From Cupriavidus taiwanensis (GTDB taxonomy: Bacteria; Pseudomonadota; Gammaproteobacteria; Burkholderiales; Burkholderiaceae), in the NCBI RefSeq assembly GCF_900250075.1, contig NZ_LT977072.1, positions 337,179 through 361,011 of the forward strand: a stretch of DNA of 23,833 nt, written 5' to 3'. Shown piece after piece: positions 15,601 through 23,389 of this stretch. Under the pieces are notes generated by a model that was given only the letters and a program-made list of their open reading frames with translations, was not told the origin of the DNA and made no database searches. Position 1 is the first letter of the stretch. Every line of letters starts with the position of its first letter. The translations under genes were made by a program, and so were the position numbers.

Positions 15601-16878
15601 CTAGTCCTTCTTATGAGTGCCCCAACCGATGCGGTGCCGCTCCTGCGTGGCTTCGTGCCGCGCATCCTCCTCACTGTGCAGGTAGCCGCTGGTGGTAGAG
15701 ATGGACGAATGTCCAAAGTTGTCGCGCACGTACCGCAGATCCACCTGCCGGTCGGTCATGTGGGAGCCGGCAGTGTGGCGCAGCCAGTGAGCCGAGGCAC
15801 TGGCCAGGACATCGGCCTGCGCCGCCCAGTCGGGGCCGCGCGCGCGCAGGCGCGCGGCCGCCAGGCCGAACACTTCCTTCAGGATCAGGTGCAGCGCGCC
15901 GCGTGATAGGCCCCGTTCGCGGTTCTCCTGACCGATGACCGGCAGCAGCAAGGGGCGGGTTTCCCCTGGCTGCGGCGTCGGCGCCAGTCCGTGGGCGCGG
16001 CGGTAGCGCGCCAGTTCGGCAATCAGCTCGTCGGTGGCCGGCACTAGCCGGGTCTTGTTGCCCTTGCCGGTCACTTCCAGCCACCAGCGCTCGACGCCCT
16101 GCGCATCGCGCCGGCAGAAGAACGCCCCCATGGTCGTGCCGGTGACTTCAGACGCGCGCAAGCCCCCGAGATAAAGCACGGTCAGCAGCCAGCGGCAGCG
16201 CGCCGCATGTAGCCGCTCGCGCTCCGTCGCGGTGTCGGTCGTCCCCGGCATCGCCTCGATAGTCTTCTTGGCCACGTCCCACAGTTCGTGACTGAGGTAG
16301 CGCGTGATACGCGGCCGGCTCGGCGCGCGCCGCCGGCGCGCCAGCGCCAGCGGGTTGCCGGCTAGGTAGCCGGCCTCGGTCAGCCAGGCGAACAACGCGT
16401 TCAGGGTGACCAGCGCCTGGCGCACACTGCGGGGTGCCAGCGGTCCGGCAAACGGGCGCCAGTCCGGATGGCTGCGCGCGAGTTTTTTGCTGCCGGCCAG
16501 CACCCAGCGCGCGGCCGGTTGCGGGTCGGCGAGGAAGCGCTCGTACGCGAGCAGGTCCTCGTGCGTCAGCGACGACAGCGGCTTGCCCAGTTGCAGCACC
16601 GACCACAGGATCAAGCGCTCGACCTCGCGCCGGTAGGCGGTCAGCGTCGCCACGCTGTCGGCATAGCGCGCGAGCCAGGCGGTGACGGCGGCGAGATCGT
16701 CGCCCGCGGCAATCCGGGTGGCGCGGTCCGGGGCGCGGTTGCTGCCGGCAGCGCCGGACAGTGCCGGAGACAGGCGCAGGCGCTCCAGCGGGTTGGGAAG
16801 CGCGGTGGGGAGCGGGGCGGCCGGGCCGTCCGAAGGTGGGAGCGGGAGCAGTTCCATGAGTAGGCGCCGTGTTCTCAA
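15601..16878 (-). CDS. Tyrosine recombinase / integrase
   Basis: The 425-residue protein has an N-terminal SAM-like core-binding domain at about 60-175 and a catalytic domain at about 190-405. The whole catalytic set is visible: R241 (GGLRASEVTG), K272 (TGKGNKTR), H364 and R367 (HWLRHTAGSH), H390 (GHSSISTTSGYLH) and the nucleophile Y399. The enzyme should be competent for strand exchange. A later start at MELLPLPP (residue 8) is possible. The gene is notably GC-rich compared with the transporter operon, consistent with a separate origin. A decayed relative lies at 11914-12062. Single integrases of this kind move small elements; I could not identify attachment sites with certainty. Confidence 0.93.
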   Translation of the reverse strand: MRTRRLLMELLPLPPSDGPAAPLPTALPNPLERLRLSPALSGAAGSNRAPDRATRIAAGDDLAAVTAWLARYADSVATLTAYRREVERLILWSVLQLGKPLSSLTHEDLLAYERFLADPQPAARWVLAGSKKLARSHPDWRPFAGPLAPRSVRQALVTLNALFAWLTEAGYLAGNPLALARRRRAPSRPRITRYLSHELWDVAKKTIEAMPGTTDTATERERLHAARCRWLLTVLYLGGLRASEVTGTTMGAFFCRRDAQGVERWWLEVTGKGNKTRLVPATDELIAELARYRRAHGLAPTPQPGETRPLLLPVIGQENRERGLSRGALHLILKEVFGLAAARLRARGPDWAAQADVLASASAHWLRHTAGSHMTDRQVDLRYVRDNFGHSSISTTSGYLHSEEDARHEATQERHRIGWGTHKKD

Positions 16879-16957
16879 GAATCGGCGGAGCTGGGGGAGT
16901 GGTCAAATCGGGCCGCCCTTGGCTGCTATGCCGCCACTGCCAATGCTTCTGTGGACC

Positions 16958-17335
16958 CTAAACACGAATGACGAGGTCGGAATACTTCCAGACGTGTTCG
17001 TCTGCCGAGAGCAGTCGCAATGGTTCGGTGAGTGCCTGAGCGACCAGCAGCCTATCGAAGGGATCGCGATGGTGGTTTGGCAGATGACGCACTGCGGCTG
17101 CATGTGTGTTCGTCACTGGAAGCTCGCGAAAGCCTGCGGCGGTAATTTCAGCGATGAGTTCGTCGACGTCGACCTCGATCTTGTCGAGGCCTGCCTCAAT
17201 GGAGATCTCCCAGATGCTGGCCGCACTGATGAAGACCTCCTCGGCATCCAGGATCCGTTGCCGCGCGGTCTGGCTCAACTTCGGGTCATTGGTCACCGCC
17301 CAGAGGAACACATGGGTATCGAGCAGGATGCGCAT
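16958..17335 (-). CDS. vapC: VapC-type PIN-domain toxin
   Basis: The 125-residue PIN ribonuclease has the acidic site intact: D6 (LLDTHVFLWA), E43 (SIWEISIEAG), D94 (DPFDRLL) and D112 (LLSADEHV). PIN toxins cleave RNA, often tRNA or rRNA, when freed from their antitoxin. Its ATG overlaps the antitoxin stop as TAATG, typical of a coupled toxin-antitoxin operon. Length is normal for the type II toxin family and no defects are seen. Confidence 0.93.
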   Translation of the reverse strand: MRILLDTHVFLWAVTNDPKLSQTARQRILDAEEVFISAASIWEISIEAGLDKIEVDVDELIAEITAAGFRELPVTNTHAAAVRHLPNHHRDPFDRLLVAQALTEPLRLLSADEHVWKYSDLVIRV

Positions 17336-17571
17336 TACCGTCCCTCGAAGGCGGCCATCAAGTCATCGGGGAGCGGCGAGTCGAAGTCATCCGCCGTGCG
17401 GATCTTGCCCTGCAGCCCGCCGAGGCGCCGTGGGGGCTTGGGCTTGGAGAACGGCACGATCCGGACCACCGGCTTGCCCGCCTTCGCAATAATGACCTCG
17501 TCGCCGGCTGCCACCTCTTCGATGAGCCGCGAAAGGTGCGTTTTGGCTTCATGAATGTTCACCATCTGCAT
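17335..17571 (-). CDS. Phd/YefM-type antitoxin of the VapC toxin
   Basis: The start is placed at ATG 17571 (MQMVNIHEAKTHL), which has GGAG 6 bp upstream; an in-frame ATG at 17589 would add 6 residues. The 78-residue product has the Phd/YefM DNA-binding fold (VNIHEAKTHLSRLIEEVAAG, then EVIIAKAGKPVVRIVP) and a disordered acidic tail (TADDFDSPLPDDLMAAFEGR) that would fill the toxin active site. With VapC it forms an autoregulated, addictive module next to the integrase. Confidence 0.92.
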   Translation of the reverse strand: MQMVNIHEAKTHLSRLIEEVAAGDEVIIAKAGKPVVRIVPFSKPKPPRRLGGLQGKIRTADDFDSPLPDDLMAAFEGR

Positions 17572-17594
17572 GGCGTTCTCCGCAGGCAAAACTT

Positions 17595-17623
17595 AGTCTA
17601 GCTTAGTTCGTCAGAATCCACAA
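17595..17623 (-). promoter_or_regulatory. Candidate promoter of the antitoxin-toxin operon
   Basis: On the minus strand TTGTGG (17623-17618), a 17-bp spacer and TAGACT (17600-17595) precede the antitoxin ATG by 24 bp. The imperfect palindrome AACTTAGTCTAGCTTAGTT (17590-17608) overlaps the -10 and may be the antitoxin's operator. Confidence 0.4.
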
Positions 17624-17689
17624 GGCGACGTACGGCGCGATCCTCTCTATATCTGTTGTGGCGGTTTTTAGATGTCGTAGGGCTGGCCA

Positions 17690-18165
17690 AATAGAAATGT
17701 CAGTCCAAGCGTGCTTTTTGTGCGGTTTCATGTCCTTCTCTGACTTTTTCGATAGGGCGGTGGCGCTGGCCTGAGGCGAGAGAGTCTGGCCCCGGGTGGG
17801 GCGATGGCGTCACGGTGGGCAAAGTTAAAATGTCCGCGTTCCGCTGCAGCGGTGCTGCCGCCAGCGCGCGCTCCAGATCGAGCCGGTTGATCAGACGCTG
17901 CCGTTTGACGTTCAGCGGCGCGCGATGGGGCCGAGCCTGTTCGCCCTGCAGCGTGCGCGACGGCCCGGCCTGCTGGCGACCTGTCGCGCTGCGCCTGCAC
18001 CTGCGCCGTGATGGCCAGCACGTGCCCCAGCCGCTTGTGCTCGACGATCGCGCCCTGGTCGATCTCGCCGAGCCTGTCATAGGTGGTGTAGGGCAGGGAC
18101 GCGCCCTCGGCCCACAGCTCGATGCGCCCGTCCGGATACTCGGCGACCTCGACATACCGATCAGG
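17690..18165 (-). pseudogene. ISNCY (IS1202-like) transposase tail, frameshifted
   Basis: On the minus strand from about 18160 the frame reads RYVEVAEYPDGRIELWAEGA, YDRLGEIDQGAIVEHKRLGH, then VQAQRD, the usual C-terminal domain of ISNCY-type transposases. Near 17980 it shifts frame and continues as PSRTLQGEQARPHRAPL and LERALAAAPLQRNADILTL, the normal family tail. The DDE catalytic core is missing. Homology stops abruptly near 18165, exactly where permease homology begins, so the insertion sequence or a later deletion destroyed the permease 5' end. Confidence 0.75.
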
Positions 18166-19006
18166 CGCCGGTGCCGCTGTTCATCCTCGTCGTTGGGCTG
18201 GCTTACCTTGAATGGAGGCGGCGCGATGCTCTGAAGCGTGGTGAAGGCTATGGCACCTCGCTTCTGAACGAACCGGAACCGGTGCGTACGGCGCTCCTGC
18301 CCCATCCTCTGCTGGCAATTGCACTGCTTGTACTGGTTGGTGTGTCCAATTTTGCGCTGACTCGGATGATCCCGCTGTGGTACGGCACGCAGAGCAGCCT
18401 CACATTGCCGGGGCTGGCCAAGCCGGTCACCATTCCGACCGCATCCGTGACCGCCATCTGGGCTGTTGAAGGTGCTCTACTGCTGGGCATGGCCTCGTGC
18501 TGCTGACCGCTTTCGCCGCAGTGCGCGAGCGCTTCGCTGAGGGTACCAAGACTGCCGTCGGTGGCGCGCTGCTGGCAGCAATGAATACGGCTTCCGAATA
18601 CGGCTTTGGTGGCGTGATAGCTGCGCTGCCGGGATTCATGGTTGTCGGTGACACGCTCAAAGGCATTCCAAATCCACTGGTCAATGTCGCCGTTTCGGTG
18701 AGCGCGTTGGCGGGAATCACGGGCTCCGCCTCAGGAGGCATGAGCATTGCGCTGGCGGCGATGGGCGACACCTTCATCCAAGGCGCACAGGTGGCCAATA
18801 TTCCCTTGGACGTACTGCATCGCGTCGTGTCTATGGCAAGCGGTGGCATGGACACGTTGCCGCATAACGGCGCTGTGATCACGCTGCTGGCTGTGACCGG
18901 CCTGACGCACCGCGAGTCGTATCGCGACATCTTTGCCGTTACCCTAATCAAGACTTTGGCCGTCTTCTTTGTCATCCTAGTGTTCTATGTGACCGGGCTG
19001 ATCTGA
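18166..19006 (+). pseudogene. GntP-family permease, 5'-truncated and frameshifted
   Basis: Homology starts directly after the insertion-sequence tail (VPLFILVVGLAYLEWRRRDAL) and covers roughly the C-terminal 60% of a 450-480-residue GntP/citrate-type proton symporter. A frameshift lies near 18490. One frame ends AVEGALLLGMASCC-stop; the other resumes LLTAFAAVRERFAEGTKTAVGG and runs to the end (FYVTGLI). Restoring one base (GGCATCGGCC instead of GGCATGGCC) would give the expected LLGIGLVLLTA. The later part has family motifs NTASEYGFGGVIAALPGF, GITGSASGGMSIAL and MDTLPHNGAVITLL. Position beside a 3-hydroxybutyrate-dehydrogenase-like gene and a PHB depolymerase suggests that it once imported 3-hydroxybutyrate; that is inferred. 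Confidence 0.85.
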
Positions 19007-19020
19007 ACGTCAACCAAGGA

Positions 19021-19046
19021 GCTCGCGCGAAGGGCTTCGCGCGAGC
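19021..19046 (+). terminator. Strong hairpin after the permease
   Basis: GCTCGCGCGAAG-GG-CTTCGCGCGAGC is a perfect 12-bp-arm hairpin, 15 bp after the permease stop. A short T-run (CCTTTTA at about 19056) lies 10 bp beyond, so it is a candidate terminator or attenuator in front of the next gene. Confidence 0.5.
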
Positions 19047-19073
19047 CGTGCCGACCTTTTACAGCAGATTCCT

Positions 19074-19850
19074 ATGGCAACCCTGAACGAAACAACCGCT
19101 TTCGTGACCAGTTCTACTCGCGGCATCGGTCGGCATCGCACAGGTGCTGGCTGAGCCTGGCGCCAATATGGTCCTCAATGGCTTTGGCGATACCAAAGCC
19201 GCCATGACCGCCATCCAAGCAACTGGCGCCCAGGTTATTCATCAACCGGCCGATATGCGTCAACCTTAAGAGATCGAAGCCATGTTTGCCATGGCTCGCG
19301 ATTCCCTCGGCGCCCTGGATGTCCTAGTGAACAAGGCTGGCATCCAGTACGTATCGCCCATCGAAAGCTTTGACGCCCCAAAGTGGGATGACATCATCGC
19401 CATCAACCTCACTTCGGGCTTTCATACGACCAAGTATGCGCTGCCTGGCATGCGTGCGCGCAACTGGGGCCGGATCATCAATATTGCATCGGTGCATGGC
19501 TTGATGGGATCGGCGGACAAGTCAGCGTACGTTTCGGCCAAGCACGGGCTAGTGGGGTTGACCAAGGTTACCGCGTTGGAAACCGCGAAAACCGGTGTGA
19601 CCTGCAACGCCATTTGCCCGGGCTTCGTGCTGACCCCGCTGGTGCAAAAGCAAATCCACGACCTCCCCCCACGGGAAGGTCTGTCTCCAGACGATGCCAG
19701 GGCGCGCCTGCTCGGTGAAAAGCCATCCGGCCGCTTTGTCACGCCTAAGGAAGTCGGGAACCCGTCTATATTTTCCGCCACCTCGTCCGAAGCCCGTGGA
19801 ATCTACGGCGACTTCACGGTTGGCGCGTTGGGGGGCTCAAGCACAACTGT
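19074..19850 (+). pseudogene. 3-Hydroxybutyrate dehydrogenase-like SDR, multiply broken
   Basis: ATG 19074 opens a short-chain dehydrogenase (AFVTSSTRGIG), but the frame shifts at about 19131 inside the nucleotide-binding loop, where CGGCATCG occurs twice. It resumes as GIAQVLAEPGANMVLNGFGD. A TAA follows at 19267. The remainder reads AMFAMARDSLGALDVLVNKA, SYxSAKHG-type catalytic Tyr/Lys (YVSAKHG) and LTKVTALETAKTGVTCNAICPGF. The family NNAG motif is altered to NKAG, and the tail after GRFVTPKEVG is degenerate. The EKPSGRFVTP and PREGLSPDDARA features are typical of D-3-hydroxybutyrate dehydrogenase (BdhA), which makes acetoacetate from 3-hydroxybutyrate. At least two disabling mutations make it inactive. 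Confidence 0.8.
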
Positions 19851-20650
19851 GCAGTCGCTTAGACGGACAAGGGTACGGGCGCCGCACTACATGATCTCGA
19901 TTTGGACACTATGGCCCCTGGTCGACGGCATGCGGGACTCCCGTTGCAACAGCAGGAAATCTAGCCCATTTCTCCGCCGAGTCCGGCGGCTCGCAGACTC
20001 TCTCTGCCTTCACCGGTACTTTCCGCATCGCCTGGCATTCAAGCCCGCGTACTCATAGCAGAGCCGGAAGCGAGTTGGCGAAAAAATACGCTGCCAAGCG
20101 ATCCAGTTCGCGCTATGGGCCCTCAATGACAAGTTCGGCACGGTCAGTGCCGATGGGACCGCAAGGCGACATTCACACCGGCAAACGTACTCGTGATCGC
20201 GTCAGCCATCTCAAACGGGGAGGGGCGGCGATCGCCGGAACTGGGCAGGACACGAACGAGCTGATCGATGGATTGGCCGTGGGGGAACCAAATGTGAACA
20301 TTCATCCTGCCAATGTCATTGTCGTCCGTCGGGGCGAGCGGCGGTCGCTGCATCGGGCAAGCATCTGTATGACTACACGACGATTACCAATCGCTATCAG
20401 CTCTGCGCAAGCAATACGGCAATATTTGGCCCGCAAATTCTTTCATCGAACTTGCCGCCCATCATTGCTACAGCGGCAGTAGGCGACGTGATCGCAGTAA
20501 GTGGCGATTCCGTCAACGTGCCAAACTAGGCCGACCCTATCCTGCTTACTCCGCCATGGATGTCGTCTGATTCAATGGTGGGCGCGATTCACGCTCGTGT
20601 CCATGGTCGGTCGGGGCTAGCGAACCAATGAACTAAGTGTAAACGAGTGG
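19851..20650. other. 800-bp gap with protein-like fragments
   Basis: No whole gene is present. A plus-strand frame from about 20341 to the TAG at 20527-20529 (KHLYDYTTITNRYQLCASNT, then PPIIATAAVGDVIAVSGDSV) reads convincingly like the end of a beta-rich protein, and FALWALNDKFGTVSADGTA near 20110 and FTPANVLVIASAISNG near 20170 lie in other frames. These may be one decayed gene in several frames. I do not recognise the family. Confidence 0.35.
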
Positions 20651-20704
20651 TTGACTTTGTTTCGATGCGCTTCATAGTATGAAACATGAATCATGTATCA
20701 TGTT
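20651..20704 (+). promoter_or_regulatory. Promoter and candidate operator of the PHB depolymerase
   Basis: TTGACT (20651-20656) and TAGTAT (20675-20680) are 18 bp apart. Directly downstream, AACATGA (20683-20689) and TCATGTT (20698-20704) form perfect 7-bp arms around 8 bp, with a further ATCATG inside. Placement at the start of transcription fits a repressor site. The leader to the ATG is then about 170-190 bases. Confidence 0.45.
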
Positions 20705-20875
20705 AAAGACGGCGCGAAAAAACTTGGCGGCCTTGGCCAAGACTGCCTGGCTTCTCTTGACTGCGCCGGCCTGTCCTAAACTAAGCAGTTGTCCTTAAAG
20801 TGCGAACCGGCTTGTTGCAGACCCCTTGGGTCAGGGTATTGCCGTGACTCGAAGAAATCAGAAAAAGGAGACACT

Positions 20876-22342
20876 ATGCTGAGACAGCGTTGGCGATACT
20901 TCGCGAGCGGGTTAGTCACGCTTGCGACGATGCTGGGAGCGTTTTCGCTGCATGCAGCGACGGCTGGTCCCGGAACGTGGAGTAGCGAGCAGACGTGGGC
21001 ATCGGATGCCGTCAATGGTGGAAACCTGACCGGCTATTTCTATTGGCCGGCGAGCCAGCCTTCCACGCCCAATGGCAAGCGAGCTCTAGTTCTAGTGCTA
21101 CACGGATGCTTGCAGACTGCCTCCGGCGACGTGATCAATAATGCCAGTGGGAGCGGGTTCAATTGGAAATCGATTGGCGATCAATACGGCGCTGTCATTC
21201 TTGCGCCTAACGCAAGCGGCAACGTGTACTTCAAGCATTGCTGGGACTATGCGAATGCTTCGCCAAGCCGAACCGCTGGACACGTGGGCGTACTGCTGGA
21301 TCTGGTCAATCGCTTTGTTACCAATGCCCAGTATGCGATCGATCCCAACCAGGTATACGTGGCAGGCCTATCCTCTGGAGGCGGCATGAGCATGGTCCTG
21401 GGCTGCATCGCCCCGGACATTTTTGCCGGCATTGGCATCAATGCCGGTCCGACGCCGGGAACCACGACGGCCCAGATCGGCTTCGTACCTAGTGGCTATA
21501 CCGCGACGACGGCAGGCAATAAGTGTAAGCAATGGGCCGGATCCAATGTGGGTAAGTTCTCCAGCCAGATTGCTGGCGCCGTATGGGGGGCCTCGGACTA
21601 CACGGTGGCGCCGGCATATGGCCCGATAGCAGTCTCGGCCTTCCGCCAGCTCTTCGGCGGCAGCTTCACCCAGGGATCTAAGGTATCGATAGCAGGGGGC
21701 GGCACAAACATCCCTTATATCGATAGCAATGGCAAAGTGCGCACCCACGAAATATCGGTCGCCGGCATGGCACACGCATGGCCCGCTGGAACTGGCGGCA
21801 ACAATACCAACTATGTCGATGCCACGCATATCAACTACCCCGTCTTCGTGATGGACTTCTGGGTTAAGAACAATCTGCGTGCCGGGAGCGGGGCTGGACA
21901 GGCGGGCTCGGCGCCGACTGGGCTGGCGGTCGCCGGGACGACCCTCAACACAATATCGCTGTCGTGGAATGCCGTGACAAACGCCAACAGCTACAACCTT
22001 TACCGCAATGGCACGAAGGTGGGCTCAAGCACGTCGACGAGCTACACCGATTCGGACCTGATAGCGGGTACTACGTACAGCTACACTGTGACGGCGATCG
22101 ACGGCACAGCAGGGGAAAGCCAGCAATCTGCTGCTATCTCGGCAACAACAAAGAGCAGTTTTACTTGTGCGGCGACCACCGGCACAAACTATGCGCACGT
22201 GCAAGCCGGTCGGGCACACGATGTCGGCGGGTTTGCTTACGCGAATGGCTCAAACCAAAGCATGGGATTGAATAATCTTTTCTATATTAACACTCTGGCT
22301 GAGACAGCCGCCGGATACTATGTGATTGGCAATTGCCCATAA
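20876..22342 (+). CDS. phaZ: Extracellular poly(3-hydroxybutyrate) depolymerase
   Basis: The ATG at 20876 follows AAAAGGAG and starts a 488-residue secreted enzyme that hydrolyses external PHB to 3-hydroxybutyrate oligomers. A signal peptide spans about 1-27. The catalytic domain (about 30-335) has oxyanion H76 (VLHGC), lipase box GLSSG with S166, D241 (GASDYTV) and H300 (GMAHAWP). A fibronectin type III linker follows (about 346-425, SAPTGLAV to ISATTKS). A C-terminal PHB-binding domain (about 430-488) has the pattern TNYAHVQAGRAHDVGG and MGLNNLFYIN, ending GYYVIGNCP. The domain order equals that of the Ralstonia pickettii T1 and Alcaligenes faecalis depolymerases. It looks entirely intact, unlike the permease and dehydrogenase fragments upstream. 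Confidence 0.96.
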   Translation: MLRQRWRYFASGLVTLATMLGAFSLHAATAGPGTWSSEQTWASDAVNGGNLTGYFYWPASQPSTPNGKRALVLVLHGCLQTASGDVINNASGSGFNWKSIGDQYGAVILAPNASGNVYFKHCWDYANASPSRTAGHVGVLLDLVNRFVTNAQYAIDPNQVYVAGLSSGGGMSMVLGCIAPDIFAGIGINAGPTPGTTTAQIGFVPSGYTATTAGNKCKQWAGSNVGKFSSQIAGAVWGASDYTVAPAYGPIAVSAFRQLFGGSFTQGSKVSIAGGGTNIPYIDSNGKVRTHEISVAGMAHAWPAGTGGNNTNYVDATHINYPVFVMDFWVKNNLRAGSGAGQAGSAPTGLAVAGTTLNTISLSWNAVTNANSYNLYRNGTKVGSSTSTSYTDSDLIAGTTYSYTVTAIDGTAGESQQSAAISATTKSSFTCAATTGTNYAHVQAGRAHDVGGFAYANGSNQSMGLNNLFYINTLAETAAGYYVIGNCP

Positions 22343-22423
22343 GCAACGGCACGATCGAGTTGGGGAGGCAATCTTTCAAAACATGCTTCTGAGAGAACTC
22401 ATTGAAGCTATGTACGCGCCGTT

Positions 22424-22458
22424 CGGGAGGCGATCCAAGCTGCATTGGAAGCCTCCCG
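22424..22458 (+). terminator. Hairpin downstream of phaZ
   Basis: CGGGAGGC (22424-22431) pairs with GCCTCCCG (22451-22458), and inner TCCAA/TTGGA (22434-22438/22445-22449) continues the stem. It is 82 bp after the phaZ stop. No T-tract follows, so termination is uncertain, but mRNA 3'-end protection is possible. Confidence 0.4.
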
Positions 22459-22760
22459 ATTCGCTACGTCCGAATCCGCGCTCTGCACGCGCTTCTGCAG
22501 GTCGGCCTGAAGCTTAGCGATCAGCTTTGGCGAGGTTCCCTTGGGCTTGGCCCAGGCAAATCAGTTTGGTCATAGCGTAGTCCTTCTGTCCAGCTTCGCT
22601 AAGCGTTGGCACGTCGGGAGTGTCAGCGTGTGTGCCGTACCGGTGACGACCAGTGCTACCCTCTGGCTGTGGGATTGCGGTCGGCGTTGCGGTGATTGAT
22701 GCGGAAGCAAATTTGCTGGTGAAGAGGGTGCAGTGAAAAATCCTGCCACTTGAACAGCAC
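22430..22760 (-). pseudogene. Bug/TctC-type binding protein remnant in three frames
   Basis: On the minus strand three consecutive pieces match the C-terminal half of a Bug/TctC periplasmic receptor. They are RVALVVTGTAHT (near 22640), TPDVPTLSEAGQKDYAMTKL (about 22560-22620) and AKPKGTSPKLIAKLQADLQK (about 22490-22550). Each lies in a different frame, so at least two frameshifts are present. The usual start and end are missing. These proteins are heavily expanded in Burkholderiales, which supports the taxonomic inference. Non-functional. Confidence 0.75.
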
Positions 22761-23084
22761 CCGTTCGAGGTGGCCCTGCAGTCAATAAGGGAATACTTGG
22801 GGCGGCTCCATGAATGGAGCGACTCCCTGATACACCGGACACAGTCCCCCACTTACAATAGCGGGTAGGGTGCGACGCGAAGTATGAGGCTCGGTATATC
22901 GGGCGCAGTGCATTCGTTCCAACCGCGGAGTCTTGATTCCATGGTAGCGGACCCGTCGAGCGACCGGCGGTAGCCTGGGAGCGCGTGCGTTGCTGGCAAC
23001 GGCGGCGTGCGAAGTTGCTCTGACAATGTAGTCCGGCAGTGGGCAATGTCGCGAGGTGTTGTGTAGAGGCTCCGAGCAGCGATG
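22761..23084. other. Gap before the IS110 fragment
   Basis: Nothing recognisable on either strand; overlapping short frames show no family motif. Confidence 0.3.
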
Positions 23085-23344
23085 GGGCTGAGACGCTAGG
23101 CTGGGCAGCGATTGGCCTTGTGCCACGTCAGTACAGCACAGGCGGGAGAGCCAATCTGCTGGGGATTAGCAAGCGAAGAGACAAGAACACCCGACGGCTG
23201 CTCGTGCAATGTGCGCGGTCGGCACGGAGACACTCAAGCGTGGTGGCTTGCGCCTTGGCCAACAAGCTAGCTCGAGTCGCATGGGCTATCGCTGCGAAGC
23301 ACACTACATTCGATGCTTTTAATCGCCAGCCGCTGCCCGCCTGA
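23085..23344 (+). pseudogene. IS110-family transposase C-terminal fragment
   Basis: The frame reads AAIGLVPRQYSTGGRANLLG, ISKRRDKNTRRLLVQCARS, then jumps to SVVACALANKLARVAWAIAA before a TGA at 23342-23344. These are the C-terminal (transposase_20) motifs of IS110/IS116-type transposases. About 25-35 residues usually found between the two blocks are missing, and the N-terminal DEDD domain is absent. A relic, not a mobile element. Confidence 0.8.
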
Positions 23345-23389
23345 AACAAGAGAAGTCAAGGGCTGGACCAACTATCTGGTTTTACGATC

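Noticed and set aside
16148..16906. 252-codon minus-strand frame rich in Pro, Arg and Ala
   Set aside because: It is a shifted frame of the GC-rich recombinase gene; the catalytic residues are in the other frame.
17700..18305. 201-codon minus-strand frame read as one gene
   Set aside because: Only its downstream part is the ISNCY transposase tail; the upstream part is a shifted frame of the same relic and antisense of the permease fragment.
21368..21829. 153-codon minus-strand frame
   Set aside because: Antisense to the catalytic domain of the PHB depolymerase, with no motif.
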